In this document: positions 52,149-61,382 of the stretch, piece after piece | Position numbering within the stretch: position 1 is the stretch's first letter | Layout of the letters: the number at the start of each line of letters is the position of its first letter | DNA from: Armatimonadota bacterium | GTDB lineage: Bacteria > Armatimonadota > HRBIN16 | Reading direction: 5' to 3' | Assembly: GCA_026003195.1 (NCBI GenBank) | Contig: BPGU01000001.1 | Coordinates: 1 to 64,000 of the forward strand | Length of the DNA stretch: 64,000 bases | Notes under the pieces: model-generated | Told to the model about the DNA's origin: nothing | Seen by the model: the letters and a program-made list of their open reading frames with translations, nothing else | The model's database searches: none | Made by a program: the position numbers and the translations under genes

Positions 52149-53453
52149 GTGTCCAGAAAGTGTGCATGGTGTTGTCTTCTTTGGCTGGCGGTCACCCTCG
52201 TCAGGGCGGATAGCCTGCCTGCTGAATCCATCCGGCTGAAAACCCTTCCCAACGGCTTGCGCGTGCTGGTGCGCGAGGCACACGAGGCGCCGCTGGTGAC
52301 GATAGACCTGTGGATCCGCGCGGGATCCTCCCGTGAGACCGCCGAGACCAACGGCGTGGCGCACTTCATGGAGCACCTGCTGTTTCGCGGCACGGCGAAG
52401 CGCGGTAGAGGCGAGGTAGACCGCGATATCGAGGAGTTGGGCGCCACCCTCAACGCCACCACCTCGCGCGACTGGATGCACCTGTACACCACTGTCGCCA
52501 GCCGATACTGGCAAAACGCGCTGGAGGTCATCGCCGATGCGGTGCAGAACAGTGCGTTGCGTCCCGAAGACGTGGAGCGCGAGCAGATGATTATTCTGGA
52601 CGAGCTGGCGCGCGCCGCCGATGACCCTGTACGCGATGCCAACCAGCGTTTGGCGGAGCTGCTGTTTCAGAAGCATCCATATCGCCTGCCCGTCGCTGCC
52701 ACGCGCGACTCCATCATCCGCATCCAGCGCGAACAGGTGGTGGAGTTCTATCGCAAGTACTACGTGCCGAACAACGCCTCGCTGGTCATCGTAGGGGATG
52801 TGACCGAGGCGGAGGCGTTTGCGGCGGCGGAGAAGCTGTTCGGGAAGTGGCAGAAACGCGACATCACCGACCCCGACCCTGAGCCCGAATCACCCCCCGA
52901 TTCGCCTCGCCACGCCCAGTTCAAAGTGCGCCGGGGTTTCCCGGTGGTGGGCATCGGCTTCATGGCGCCGTCGGTGAAAGAGGTGAAAGAAGTGTGCGCA
53001 TGCGACCTGCTGCTCGCCCTGTTGGGACGGCGCGACGGTTTACTGACCCGCTTGCTGGTCGGTCAGGGTGTTGCCACGCGCGTCACGACCGAGTTCCTCA
53101 CCCAGCGTGACCCCGGACTGTTCAGCATCGTGGTGGAACTACCTGAGGGAGGCAACCCCCAGCAGGTGGAGGCGATGGTGGTGGGCGCACTGCAGCAGCT
53201 GGCGAAGACGCCGGTGACAGAGGCGGAGCTGGCACGTGCCAAACGGGAGATTTTGGGCGAGTATCTGTTCGGGATGGAGACCACCGAAGGACAGGCAAGC
53301 ACACTGGGCTTCTACGAGATGGTAGATACCTACCTCTTCGCCACCGAATACGAGAAAAACGTGCTGGCAGTAACCGCCGAAGACGTACGCCGCGTGGTGG
53401 AGAAGTATTTGAACCCTGAGCGCAGGGTAGTGGTGACGCTGGTGAAGGAGTAG
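52149..53453 (+). CDS. Exported M16B zinc peptidase (catalytic)
   Basis: 434 residues from GTG 52149 (AGGAG seven bases upstream), signal peptide ending about LVRA. The inverted zinc site HFMEH is in NGVAHFMEHLLFRGTAKRG, with the downstream Glu in REQMIILDELARAADDP. The HPYRLP...NNASLVIVGDV signature of the second subdomain follows. M16B enzymes degrade peptides, often paired with a non-catalytic partner. The likely partner is at 59084-60424. Confidence 0.94.
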   Translation: MSRKCAWCCLLWLAVTLVRADSLPAESIRLKTLPNGLRVLVREAHEAPLVTIDLWIRAGSSRETAETNGVAHFMEHLLFRGTAKRGRGEVDRDIEELGATLNATTSRDWMHLYTTVASRYWQNALEVIADAVQNSALRPEDVEREQMIILDELARAADDPVRDANQRLAELLFQKHPYRLPVAATRDSIIRIQREQVVEFYRKYYVPNNASLVIVGDVTEAEAFAAAEKLFGKWQKRDITDPDPEPESPPDSPRHAQFKVRRGFPVVGIGFMAPSVKEVKEVCACDLLLALLGRRDGLLTRLLVGQGVATRVTTEFLTQRDPGLFSIVVELPEGGNPQQVEAMVVGALQQLAKTPVTEAELARAKREILGEYLFGMETTEGQASTLGFYEMVDTYLFATEYEKNVLAVTAEDVRRVVEKYLNPERRVVVTLVKE

Positions 53454-53500
53454 GTGGGCACGAAGAGTAACCCCGCTGCTCCGGTATACGTCCAAAAGGC
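53454..53500 (+). pseudogene. Relic of the LGDWGG-domain exoprotein
   Basis: GTGGGCACGAAGAGTAACCC and the following 25 bases match 54842-54891 with few changes and read VGTKSNPAAPVYVQ. Unlike that copy it has no TAA in the GTA-TAC junction. It then joins sequence like GGCACCGCATGT, found in the FN3 region near 55260. It is a small duplicated and deleted piece of the downstream gene. Confidence 0.6.
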
Positions 53501-53533
53501 GGCACCGCATGTTACTACAAAGCACCGATTGTA

Positions 53534-53884
53534 TCAACGCAGGGGCAGGTAACGTATCTGCCCTTCCCACTCCCCTTCCACACTACATTCGGCTATCAGC
53601 AGGATATCCTCGATAGCCACCCCGATGGGAACGTGACGGCTCACCTCAAAAACGCCCGGCATCCGCATCCCCGCTTCTACCCGTTCATAGGCGTAGCGTG
53701 TGAGGGTGGAAACATCGTGTGTCAGAAGCACTCGCCCTTCCTCAGCCGCCCATTCCAGCACTGCGCGGTCGTCGGCTCCCGAAAGACCGACATCCTGCAC
53801 ACGCACAATGTCCAGATCAGGCTTTCGACGCAACAGACCGCGCAGGATGTCGGCGTTAAAGTTCTCGTCGGCTGCAAAGCGAAG
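53534..53884 (-). CDS. DUF5615 PIN-like nuclease, toxin of a DUF433/DUF5615 pair
   Basis: 116 residues from TTG 53884 with GGAGGG upstream. It shows the DUF5615/Mut7-C-like PIN pattern: RFAADENFNADILRGLLRRK, DIVRVQDVGLSGADDRAVLE, WAAEEGRVLLTHDVSTL. The conserved acidic residues (DEN, D-D, THD) would bind metal. It follows the DUF433 stop by five bases. Intact, unlike the other toxins in this window. Confidence 0.85.
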   Translation of the reverse strand, partial: LRFAADENFNADILRGLLRRKPDLDIVRVQDVGLSGADDRAVLEWAAEEGRVLLTHDVSTLTRYAYERVEAGMRMPGVFEVSRHVPIGVAIEDILLIAECSVEGEWEGQIRYLPLR

Positions 53885-53888
53885 CAAC

Positions 53889-54221
53889 TCACCCTCCCTC
53901 ACCAGACCGTCTGGATAGCAAGCGGTCACGAATGCCCGCAGGGTCGAACCGAGCCTCGTTCTGTTGGCGCACTTGCTCCGCGTGCTCTCGGCGACGCTGC
54001 AGGTAGGCATCCACCTCATCCCGTTGCTTCAAATAATAGCCAATCACGGAGTACACGTCCGCCAGTTGGAGAGAGGGATACTGCTGGACGATCTCCTCTG
54101 CGGTCGCGCCGTCCAGAAAGGCAGAGATGACCGTATCCAGCGTGACCCGAGTAGACCCTATCCGTATTGCACCATCTTCATCTGCCGAGAGTGGAACTAT
54201 CTGGGGAACAGTCGTCTTCAT
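53889..54221 (-). CDS. DUF433 antitoxin
   Basis: 110 residues from ATG 54221 (GGGAGG upstream). DUF433 signature: AIRIGSTRVTLDTVISAFLD, GATAEEIVQQYPSLQLADVY, SVIGYYLKQRDEVDAYL. The winged-helix DUF433 probably binds the operator, and the C-terminal charged helix neutralises the partner nuclease. Convention in this pair is antitoxin first, as here. Confidence 0.88.
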   Translation of the reverse strand: MKTTVPQIVPLSADEDGAIRIGSTRVTLDTVISAFLDGATAEEIVQQYPSLQLADVYSVIGYYLKQRDEVDAYLQRRREHAEQVRQQNEARFDPAGIRDRLLSRRSGEGG

Positions 54222-54330
54222 CACGTTGCCTGCGCCTCCCCTGTGCCGAACTATCTGCTGCGGCGAGATCTTTCGCCGCAATCATATTCTACCATACCCC
54301 CTCAATGAACACACTGATCTCCTAAACCCC

Positions 54331-54360
54331 TTGACAACCCCCGGCTATCTCTGCTACACT
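54331..54360 (+). promoter_or_regulatory. Promoter of the dockerin/FN3 exoprotein gene
   Basis: TTGACA (54331-54336), 18-base spacer, TACACT (54355-54360) preceded by TGC. It is followed at 54403-54410 by a perfect AAGGAGGT six bases before ATG 54417. Promoter and ribosome-binding site are intact although the gene is broken. Confidence 0.6.
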
Positions 54361-54416
54361 GTAAGCAGAATAATGCAACAGACATTTTGAACACTTGACA
54401 CCAAGGAGGTCTCAAA

Positions 54417-57198
54417 ATGTTCAAGCGCACAACCGGTTTCGCTACCCCCCCCCCCTCATCAGTGTAATTCTTGCTACACTTCTTGTGCTGTGGGCGACGC
54501 TGGCTGACGCCCAGCAACCACCGACCATCACCCTCATCAACGGCGACATCGATGGAGACAACGAAGTGACCCTCTTGGACTACGGCATCCTGGTTGCCAA
54601 CCTCGGCTTGAGCGAGCAAGACCCCGGCTTCAACCCCGAAGCGGACCTGGACGGGGACATGGAGGTCACCCTGTTCGACTTCGGCATCCTCGTCAACCAC
54701 TTCGGCGAGATTGGGTTGGACGCGCTCGTGGGTGTAGAACAGCCGATGGAAGAGGGTTTGAGCGTGCCTCTGCGCTTGCAGCTGGGCGACTGGGGCGGTC
54801 ATCCGAGCCGAAGCATACAGGTAGAGTTTCGTGCGAAGGCTGTGGGCACGGAGAGTAACCCCGATGCTCCAGTATAATACGTCCAAACGGTGAGTATCGT
54901 TGCTACATCGGCAGAGGTGGAGGTGGAGTTGACCCTGCCAGCGGGGGCGTATACCGTTCAGGCGAAGGCAGGCCACTGGCTGAGGGGGGAAGGTATGGCT
55001 TTGACCTCCGTGCCATGGGTATTCGCCGCGCCGACGGGGGCGGACAAGGTGACGGTGTATTGGGATGAGGTGCCGGGAGCGACAGGTTATCGGGTGCGTT
55101 GGGGCACGGCAAGCGGGGTGTACCCGAATGCGTCGGGCGTGCTGCCTGCGGATGCGTGTCGGTTTACGGTAGAGGGGTTGGTTTCGGATCAGGAGTACTA
55201 CTTTGTGGTAGAGGCGGAGTACAATGGGGTATGGAGTGCTCCATCGGAAGAGGACAGCGCGACACCGCATGTGGGGGCAATCCCGTGGGATAGCGGGGAT
55301 GCTGCCAGCATCCTGCAGGCGGTTCGGGCTGTTATAGGGAATGTGCCGCAGGGGCAGCTGGATGTCCTGGCTCCTGATGGGCGATATTACACAGAGGACT
55401 CGTTCGGCAACCCTGTAGTGACGGCACCCCCGGGGATTTACCACAGTGAAACAAGCAGCATTAACTACCAGGGTTTAGAGATTCCTCTGACTCGCACGAG
55501 AACAGAAGCTCTGGAGAACACGCGAACCGGACCATACCGACGGGTGCGCACAGACAACGACACCCGTTGTGTTGGAGCAGTAGCCCGCTTTTATCTACCT
55601 CCCCGGATAGACCCGATTCGTGGTGTCTCTCATATTTACGTCAATGACGCGTACCGTGCACCTAACCGCGAGCTTACCGTAGATACTCCTTGTATCTACT
55701 TCGGTCTCGCATTCCCAAAAGGCGATGTTGAGGGAGGAGTAATGTTTCATCCCGCAGGTCGAGGAGGCAACCCACCCGTCTCTTACGCACGCTGGCAGCC
55801 ATATTTGGCTCTATTTGCAGGAATACGCAAGACACTACCTGTAGCAGGAGGTGACCCATACAACCCAAAGCACCACATTCCCGATGATGGGTGGAATGGG
55901 CTATTCGGTTACTACCTCGACCTCATACTAATGCCTGTAGGATTTCCCTTTGGTAAGCTGACGCTACTTGGCATAAGTGCTTACGATGTGTTCTTTGAGG
56001 ACGTGTTCTTTACCCATATATACATCGGTTTCGCCCCAGCTGTACCTGCAGAGGGTGAGGGCGTACGAGTGCGCCGTGTACACTCCATTGCCCAAATGCA
56101 GGAGGCAGTTGGCAACATCGGCGGGTATGCACGTAGTGGGTCATTCATCAAAAATGTAGGGGTCGACTATGAACCCCTCTTCTACGGCGTGCCGTTAGAC
56201 CTGCCTGCGCACGTGCTACGCTACCAGAATGGAAGATACTCTTGGCAGCAATGGACACGGTCAGGGCTGTCTGAACAGTCTGGTAGTGCAGGGGTGTTTC
56301 CCCTCTTGCGGCAGCGCCCTATATTCTCTACGGTTACCATCGCGATGTTCAGATTCCGCCCGACAGGCGGTATCTGTACTACCTTTCTGAACAGACATGG
56401 GTTGGTGAACTAAAGCCAGGAGGTAGATTGAAACCTCTGTCACCTTATCTTTATCTGTGCGTTTTCGCACCAAACGGGCGTTATCTGCTTGGCCAGGCAT
56501 TAGGTGTGCCCCTCGGCTTTGTGGGCGAGCTTGTCTTGTTCGACCTGTACAATAATGCTCAAAAGGTAGTCGCAAAAACAAACGCCTGGGAGTTCGGTTG
56601 GTATCCGGACAGCCGTCACATCTGGTATGAAAAAGACCAGCCTGACATAGCACAGAGCGGTCGGAACAAGCAGCCTCGCCTTTTCTATCAGATAGACACC
56701 TATACAGGTAAGCAAAGGAACCTCTCTGCCAACGAGGTAAGGCGCCTGAATACCGATTGGGAACTGCTGAACAGACGGTTCCATGTGGGCGGCGTAGGCA
56801 GTACAAGAGGATATGCCTACTCCCGAAACGGTCAGGTGCGTCTGGTTGTCTCCGACAAAGAGGTTTACGACACAAGCAAAAGGAAGGAACGGCAGCAGGT
56901 AGTGGTGCAGTGGCGTGACGGGCGCAAACGGGTAGCCCTTTCCGCCAGGCAGCATCAGTGGGATGACATCTTCGGTCTGGATGTTTCCAATGACGGGCGG
57001 TGGGCACTGTTATCGTGTAGAAACGAGTATCGCTCTCCCGATGGCTTTATACGCTACATCGACAAAGTGGTTGTCGTAGAGACTGCTACCGGACGCCAGT
57101 TCACCGCGTTCGAGCTGGATGGGCATCGGGTGGGGGATTTCTACGTGATGGACACTAGGGGGAGAGGTTTTCTGTTTGGCGTATGCCAGTTTGCGTAG
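54417..57198 (+). pseudogene. Exported dockerin-FN3-propeller protein with three lesions
   Basis: Read across the breaks it is one gene of about 925 codons: signal peptide (ISVILATLLVLWATLADAQ), dockerin-type repeats NGDIDGDNEVTLLDYG and EADLDGDMEVTLFDFG, an LQLGDWGG domain, an FN3 domain (TVYWDEVPGATGYRVRWGTA), a long unique region, and a C-terminal repeat region like a WD/TolB propeller (APNGRYLLGQALG, YPDSRHIWYEKDQ). Lesions: C11 tract at 54445-54455 shifts the ATG frame to a stop at 54465; TAA at 54875-54877; frameshift at about 56290-56300, beyond which PYILYGYHRDVQIPPD continues in the next frame to 57198. Confidence 0.75.
54445..54455 (+). repeat. C11 homopolymer in the signal-peptide coding region
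   Basis: Eleven C after GCTA. With 12 (or 9) C the ATG 54417 frame reads through PPPLISVILATLL into the mature protein; with 11 it ends at GTG-TAA (54465-54467). The position, length and effect match slipped-strand phase-variation tracts. Confidence 0.7.
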
Positions 57199-57345
57199 CG
57201 GCGTCCAGGCGTCGCGGGCAGCCGACGACCGATGTGCACCGCCTCTATGGTCAGTCTGTGATATGGAGGCTGTTTGAAGAGGTAACCTTTCTGTAGATGG
57301 AAAACGTCCAATAACTGGAGAACATGAGGAAAGGAGGTTTCAACC

Positions 57346-58245
57346 ATGAAACGACACCTCTGGCTTCTCGTGCTCGCGCTGGCGATACCCACCCTCGCCG
57401 CGCCACCCAACTGGGACATTTCCAACACCACCTGGACGGCGCAAATCCGCGATGTCTTCTACGGCTGGGTGTTCGACGGCAACATCCGCTTCTTCACCCA
57501 AAACACCACCACCGGCGAGTTTACTGGAAGGGTGCAATACCTGCCACCCAACAACAACCCGCTGGGGCAATACACCATCTCCGGCAGGGTGGATGGGGAT
57601 ACCATCTCCTTCTCCGGCGTCGCCAACATCCCCGGCGTGGGCAACACCGACGTGGTGTGGCAAGGAACGGTCACCCAGAACGGCGCGAAGATGCAGGGTC
57701 AGATGGCATACTGGGACTGGATTTGGGAAGTGTGGGTGGTGTTTGACTGGTGGACGACCTCTGGGGGACCTGCACGTCCCATTGTGCGTACCTACACCAT
57801 CAGCGGCAAGGTGCAGCTGGGCGACTGGGGCGGTGACATCACCACCGTGCCGATCGTGGTGCAGTTACGCCCTGCGGGCAGCACGAACCCTATTCGCACG
57901 GTGACGCTGAATCTGGACAGTGCAGGCAACTATGCCTTGCCGGATGTGCCCAACGGCAACTACGATCTGGCGTTCCAGGCAAGCCACTGGCTGCGCAAGG
58001 TAGTGCGCAACGTTCAGGTCAGTGGAGCGAACGTGAGTGGGGTGAATGCCTCGCTGGTGAACGGCGACATCGACGGCGATAACGAGGTGACGCTGTTTGA
58101 CTTCGGTGGGCTGGTGGTGGCGTTTGGCAGTGTGCCGGGCGACAGCCACTGGAACCCCGAAGCGGATTTGGACGGCGATGCGGAGGTGACGCTGTTTGAC
58201 TTTGGCGCGCTGGTGCGCAACTTTGGATTAACCGGCGATGATTAA
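57346..58245 (+). CDS. Exported protein with LGDWGG domain and C-terminal dockerin-like repeats
   Basis: 299 residues, AAAGGAGG eight bases upstream. Signal peptide MKRHLWLLVLALAIPTLAAP; a beta-rich domain (WTAQIRDVFYGWVFDGNIRF); a carboxypeptidase-regulatory-like domain (VQLGDWGGDITTVPIVVQLR, ASHWLRKVVRNVQV); then two EF-hand-like dockerin repeats, NGDIDGDNEVTLFDFG and EADLDGDAEVTLFDFG. Shares two domains with the broken upstream gene but in the opposite order. No cohesin gene is in view, so the repeats may only bind calcium. It overlaps rluB by eight bases. Confidence 0.88.
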   Translation: MKRHLWLLVLALAIPTLAAPPNWDISNTTWTAQIRDVFYGWVFDGNIRFFTQNTTTGEFTGRVQYLPPNNNPLGQYTISGRVDGDTISFSGVANIPGVGNTDVVWQGTVTQNGAKMQGQMAYWDWIWEVWVVFDWWTTSGGPARPIVRTYTISGKVQLGDWGGDITTVPIVVQLRPAGSTNPIRTVTLNLDSAGNYALPDVPNGNYDLAFQASHWLRKVVRNVQVSGANVSGVNASLVNGDIDGDNEVTLFDFGGLVVAFGSVPGDSHWNPEADLDGDAEVTLFDFGALVRNFGLTGDD

Positions 58246-59032
58246 TCGCCCACAACGGTTGCAGAAAACCCTGGCGCAGGCAGGCTACGGCTCGCGCAGG
58301 GCGTGCGAGCAGATCATCTTGCAGGGGCGCGTGCGGGTGAACGGGCAGGTGGTCACCCAGCTGGGCGCGCAGGTTGATCCGCACACCGACATCATAGAGG
58401 TAGATGGCAAGCGGGTGCAGCTGCCAGAACAGCACACCTACATCTTGCTACACAAGCCAGCGGGCGTAGTCACCACCCGCCGCGACGCGCATGCTGCGCG
58501 CACAGTGATGGATTTGCTACAGGGCGTCACCGCTGCTGTGTTCCCTGTCGGTCGCCTGGACGCTGATACCACAGGCGCGCTGTTGCTGACCGATGACGGC
58601 GAGCTGGCGTATCGCCTCACCCATCCGCGCTACGGCGTGCCGAAAACCTATCTGGTGGAGGTGCGTGGTGAGGTCGGTGAAGAAGCCCTCCGTCGCTTGC
58701 GGGAAGGAGTACCGCTGGAAGACGGTATGACCGCTCCTGCGCAGGTGCAGAAGGTACGGTATCTTGCCGAGCGCAAAACCACCCTCCTCCGCCTGACCAT
58801 CCACGAAGGACGCAAGCGACAGGTCAAGCGGATGTGTCAGGCAATCGGGCATCCCGTCGTACGCCTGCACCGCGAGCGGTTCGGTGTGCTCACTTTGCGC
58901 AACTTGCCCGTCGGGGCATGGAGGCACCTCACCGAAGAGGAGGTTGCCGCCCTCCGTCGCGTTGTGGGGTTCAAGACCGAGGCGACGCAGGCTCATAGCA
59001 GGGATTACTCCGACAGCGGGCGAATTCCCTAA
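58238..59032 (+). CDS. rluB: 23S rRNA pseudouridine synthase (RluB/RsuA family)
   Basis: 264 residues. N-terminal S4 RNA-binding domain (RLQKTLAQAGYGSRRACEQI, GRVRVNG). The catalytic domain has the active-site Asp in VGRLDADTTGALLLTDDGEL, the YLLHKPAGVVTT-like strand, KTYLVEVRG and EGRKRQVKRMCQAIGHPVV. It isomerises U2605-type positions in 23S rRNA in relatives. Overlapping the preceding stop suggests readthrough transcription from the exoprotein gene. Confidence 0.95.
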   Translation: MINRPQRLQKTLAQAGYGSRRACEQIILQGRVRVNGQVVTQLGAQVDPHTDIIEVDGKRVQLPEQHTYILLHKPAGVVTTRRDAHAARTVMDLLQGVTAAVFPVGRLDADTTGALLLTDDGELAYRLTHPRYGVPKTYLVEVRGEVGEEALRRLREGVPLEDGMTAPAQVQKVRYLAERKTTLLRLTIHEGRKRQVKRMCQAIGHPVVRLHRERFGVLTLRNLPVGAWRHLTEEEVAALRRVVGFKTEATQAHSRDYSDSGRIP

Positions 59033-59083
59033 AAAAGGCACAAGCCTGCTGCAAGCAAGGATGAGAAACAAAGGATACGGCGT

Positions 59084-60424
59084 GTGAGAAAGAACCTGAA
59101 GAATCTGCTGTTACAGATAACCTGCGTTGTCGTGCTCGTTCACGTCAGCCAGCCCTCCCCTGCCGAGCCGGTGAAGCGTATCCTGAGCAACGGCATGGTG
59201 ATAGTGGTTTCGCACGAGCCGTCCGCGCGGGTGGTGGCGCTGGAGGCGTTCCTCAAGGTAGGCGTGTGGGCGGAACCAGAGGATAAACGCGGCATCGGCT
59301 TGCTGGTGTCGCGCGCGCTGTTCGGCAGCACCACCAACGAGACGATGCAGACCCTCGCACAGGAGATCGAGCGCGTGGGCGGAGAGATACGCTCCTTCTG
59401 GCAGCCCGACTACACGCAGATTTCCATCACCACTGTCGCCGAAGCGTTTGACGACGCCGCGTGGTTGCTGGCGGAGGGCATCAAGAACGCGCAGTTCGAG
59501 CCGGAGGTGGTGGAGAGGGCAAGGCAGGAGGCGTTGGCGGAAGCGCAGGCAGAGCGCACCGTCAAGTTCCGCAGCACGTTGATGGCGTTGCGAACGCTGT
59601 TGTATCCGCCTCAGCACCCCTACGCCTACCCATTCACCGGTGACCCCTCGTATATCCAGCGAGCCACCGCTCAAGATTTGCAGGAGTTCCATCGCCGGTT
59701 CTACACGCCGGACAATCTGGTGATTGTGGTGGTGGGCAACGTGCCTGCGGAGCGGGTGGTGGAAAAGTTCACCACGCTGTTCGGCAGCTGGGAGGCACGC
59801 AGCGCCACACGTCGTCCGAATCTTCCGTTCACGCCTCTCCAGGAGTCATCCAGCAAAGTGCGTGAGCAGGCAGGCAACACCGCGTACATCATGGCGGGCT
59901 ATCCTGCACCGGGTATCACCTCTACCGAGTATCCCGCGCTGGTGGTGCTGGACGCTATTCTGGGCAGGGGCAAGAGCTCGCGCATCTTCACCAACCTGCG
60001 CGACGCTTCGGGTATCGGCTACGAGATTGGCTCCTTTTATCCACCTCTGGTGGGGGGAAGTTGTCTGCTCGGTTTCGTGGAGATTGCGCCCTATCGCATC
60101 AGCGCGGCAGGGATACCGGTATTGATTGTAGACGATGTGCAAAAAGCGCTCGTGCAGCAGATGCAGTCGGTACGCACGGAGCCACCTTCCGAACAGGAGG
60201 TGGAGCGCGCGAAGAAGCTGGTGATCGGCTCGTATGCGCTACGTCATCAGCGCGTGCGCGACCGCGCCTACTTCCTCGGCTGGTACGAATGTATCGGATT
60301 GGGCTACCAGTTTGACCGTCAGTTCGCGGACAGAGTCGAAGCGGTGAAGCGGGAAGACGTGTTGCGCGTCGCGGAGAAGTATCTGAAGAACGTGGCGATT
60401 GCTGTCACGATGCCGAGGGATTGA
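59084..60424 (+). CDS. M16B peptidase homologue without the zinc site
   Basis: 446 residues from GTG 59084, with an N-terminal signal segment (LLLQITCVVVLVHVSQPS). The fold is conserved (RILSNGMVIVVSHEPSARVV, HPYAYPFTGDPS, DNLVIVVVGNV, GRGKSSRIFTNLRDASGIGY) but the HxxEH site is replaced by GIGLLVSRALFGST, so it cannot bind zinc. Such members pair with an active M16B subunit. The active one lies at 52149-53453, an unusual 5.6 kb away with toxin-antitoxin and exoprotein genes between. Confidence 0.93.
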   Translation: MRKNLKNLLLQITCVVVLVHVSQPSPAEPVKRILSNGMVIVVSHEPSARVVALEAFLKVGVWAEPEDKRGIGLLVSRALFGSTTNETMQTLAQEIERVGGEIRSFWQPDYTQISITTVAEAFDDAAWLLAEGIKNAQFEPEVVERARQEALAEAQAERTVKFRSTLMALRTLLYPPQHPYAYPFTGDPSYIQRATAQDLQEFHRRFYTPDNLVIVVVGNVPAERVVEKFTTLFGSWEARSATRRPNLPFTPLQESSSKVREQAGNTAYIMAGYPAPGITSTEYPALVVLDAILGRGKSSRIFTNLRDASGIGYEIGSFYPPLVGGSCLLGFVEIAPYRISAAGIPVLIVDDVQKALVQQMQSVRTEPPSEQEVERAKKLVIGSYALRHQRVRDRAYFLGWYECIGLGYQFDRQFADRVEAVKREDVLRVAEKYLKNVAIAVTMPRD

Positions 60425-60445
60425 ACTCTCCTCTGCTGCGCGAAA

Positions 60446-60479
60446 AGTGGTCGTTCCTTCATGCGAAGGAACGACCACT
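60446..60479. terminator. Strong bidirectional hairpin
   Basis: Perfect 15-base stem AGTGGTCGTTCCTTC/GAAGGAACGACCACT with loop ATGC, exactly between two convergent stops (60424 and 60485). Confidence 0.85.
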
Positions 60480-60484
60480 GTGGG

Positions 60485-61210
60485 TTACTTCTTCCGTCGA
60501 CGCAAAGCCAGTGCCGCGATGCCCGTACCCACCGCGAGGAGCGTTGCTGGCTCGGGAACGGGCTGAGCCCAGAGCGTGAAGGCGATGTTGTCAGCGGTGC
60601 GTGGATCGCCGAATGTCCGTGCATCCGACGCCTCGATGATGCCGTTGTTGTTAGCGTCACGGTACCACAGGTCCGCTACCCCCTCGCTGCCCGGGTTGGG
60701 CAAGCGGTTCACCACACCCAGCGTCAGATTGTTGTCCAGAACGCCGTTGTGCTTGAGGGTAACCACAACGCCTTTGTTGGGATTAGTGTCCAGCACGACT
60801 CCCGTCGGCACAGTCAGCTGTATCAGATAGGCAGTGGCTCCTGTGGGGGTTGCATCGCCCAGCGTTGCGGTAAAAACAGTCGCGAGGTTGCTGAACACCG
60901 AACCGCTGGCGGCGCCGGGGTCCCAGGCGTTATACACCTCGATGTCCGCCGTGATGTTGGTGTAGGTGCCCGCTGTGGCAAGAATGAGCACCAAATCCAG
61001 CCGAGTCAGGTAGTGGGGTACGGCGAGGCTTACCCCCACACCATCCGCCATTCGGTAGCGCGGAGAGGAAGCGGTGAATACCAGACCGGTGAGATCAGTG
61101 GTGCTACCGTCCGCGGAGTAGATGGTGTCATAGATGCGAACCTGCGCGGAGGCTTCCACTAGGAGCAGCAACGTGAGTGCCGCCACCAGCATTCCTGCAA
61201 TCCTTTTCAC
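60485..61210 (-). CDS. PEP-CTERM exported protein
   Basis: 241 residues. Signal peptide MKRIAGMLVAALTLLLLVEA, a beta-rich Ser/Thr/Asn domain (VRIYDTIYSADGSTTDLTGL, ATAGTYTNITADIEVYNAWD), and a PEP-CTERM tail PVPEPATLLAVGTGIAALAL then RRRKK. The tail is cut and the protein relocated by an exosortase (EpsH/XrtA type), which must be elsewhere. PEP-CTERM proteins are associated with exopolysaccharide and surface matrix. The mature function is unknown. Confidence 0.92.
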   Translation of the reverse strand: MKRIAGMLVAALTLLLLVEASAQVRIYDTIYSADGSTTDLTGLVFTASSPRYRMADGVGVSLAVPHYLTRLDLVLILATAGTYTNITADIEVYNAWDPGAASGSVFSNLATVFTATLGDATPTGATAYLIQLTVPTGVVLDTNPNKGVVVTLKHNGVLDNNLTLGVVNRLPNPGSEGVADLWYRDANNNGIIEASDARTFGDPRTADNIAFTLWAQPVPEPATLLAVGTGIAALALRRRKK

Positions 61211-61382
61211 AGATGTGTCCTCCTTTCCGAAATGGTTTCAGAGATTTGCCCGATTCTATCCCATCCTGTAACAGTATGCAACTGGTACTTTTACGGGGAT
61301 CGAGAGGGTATCGCTTTGCAGGACTTCTACCCGCGTGTGCCCAAAAGCGTACAGAGGCATATCGTTCACAAGGAGGCAGAAT

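Noticed and set aside
51894-52676. In-frame 260-codon extension of alaS
   Set aside because: AlaS homology starts at MLAQELREKYLQFF (ATG 51893); the extension overlaps the M16 gene on the other strand.
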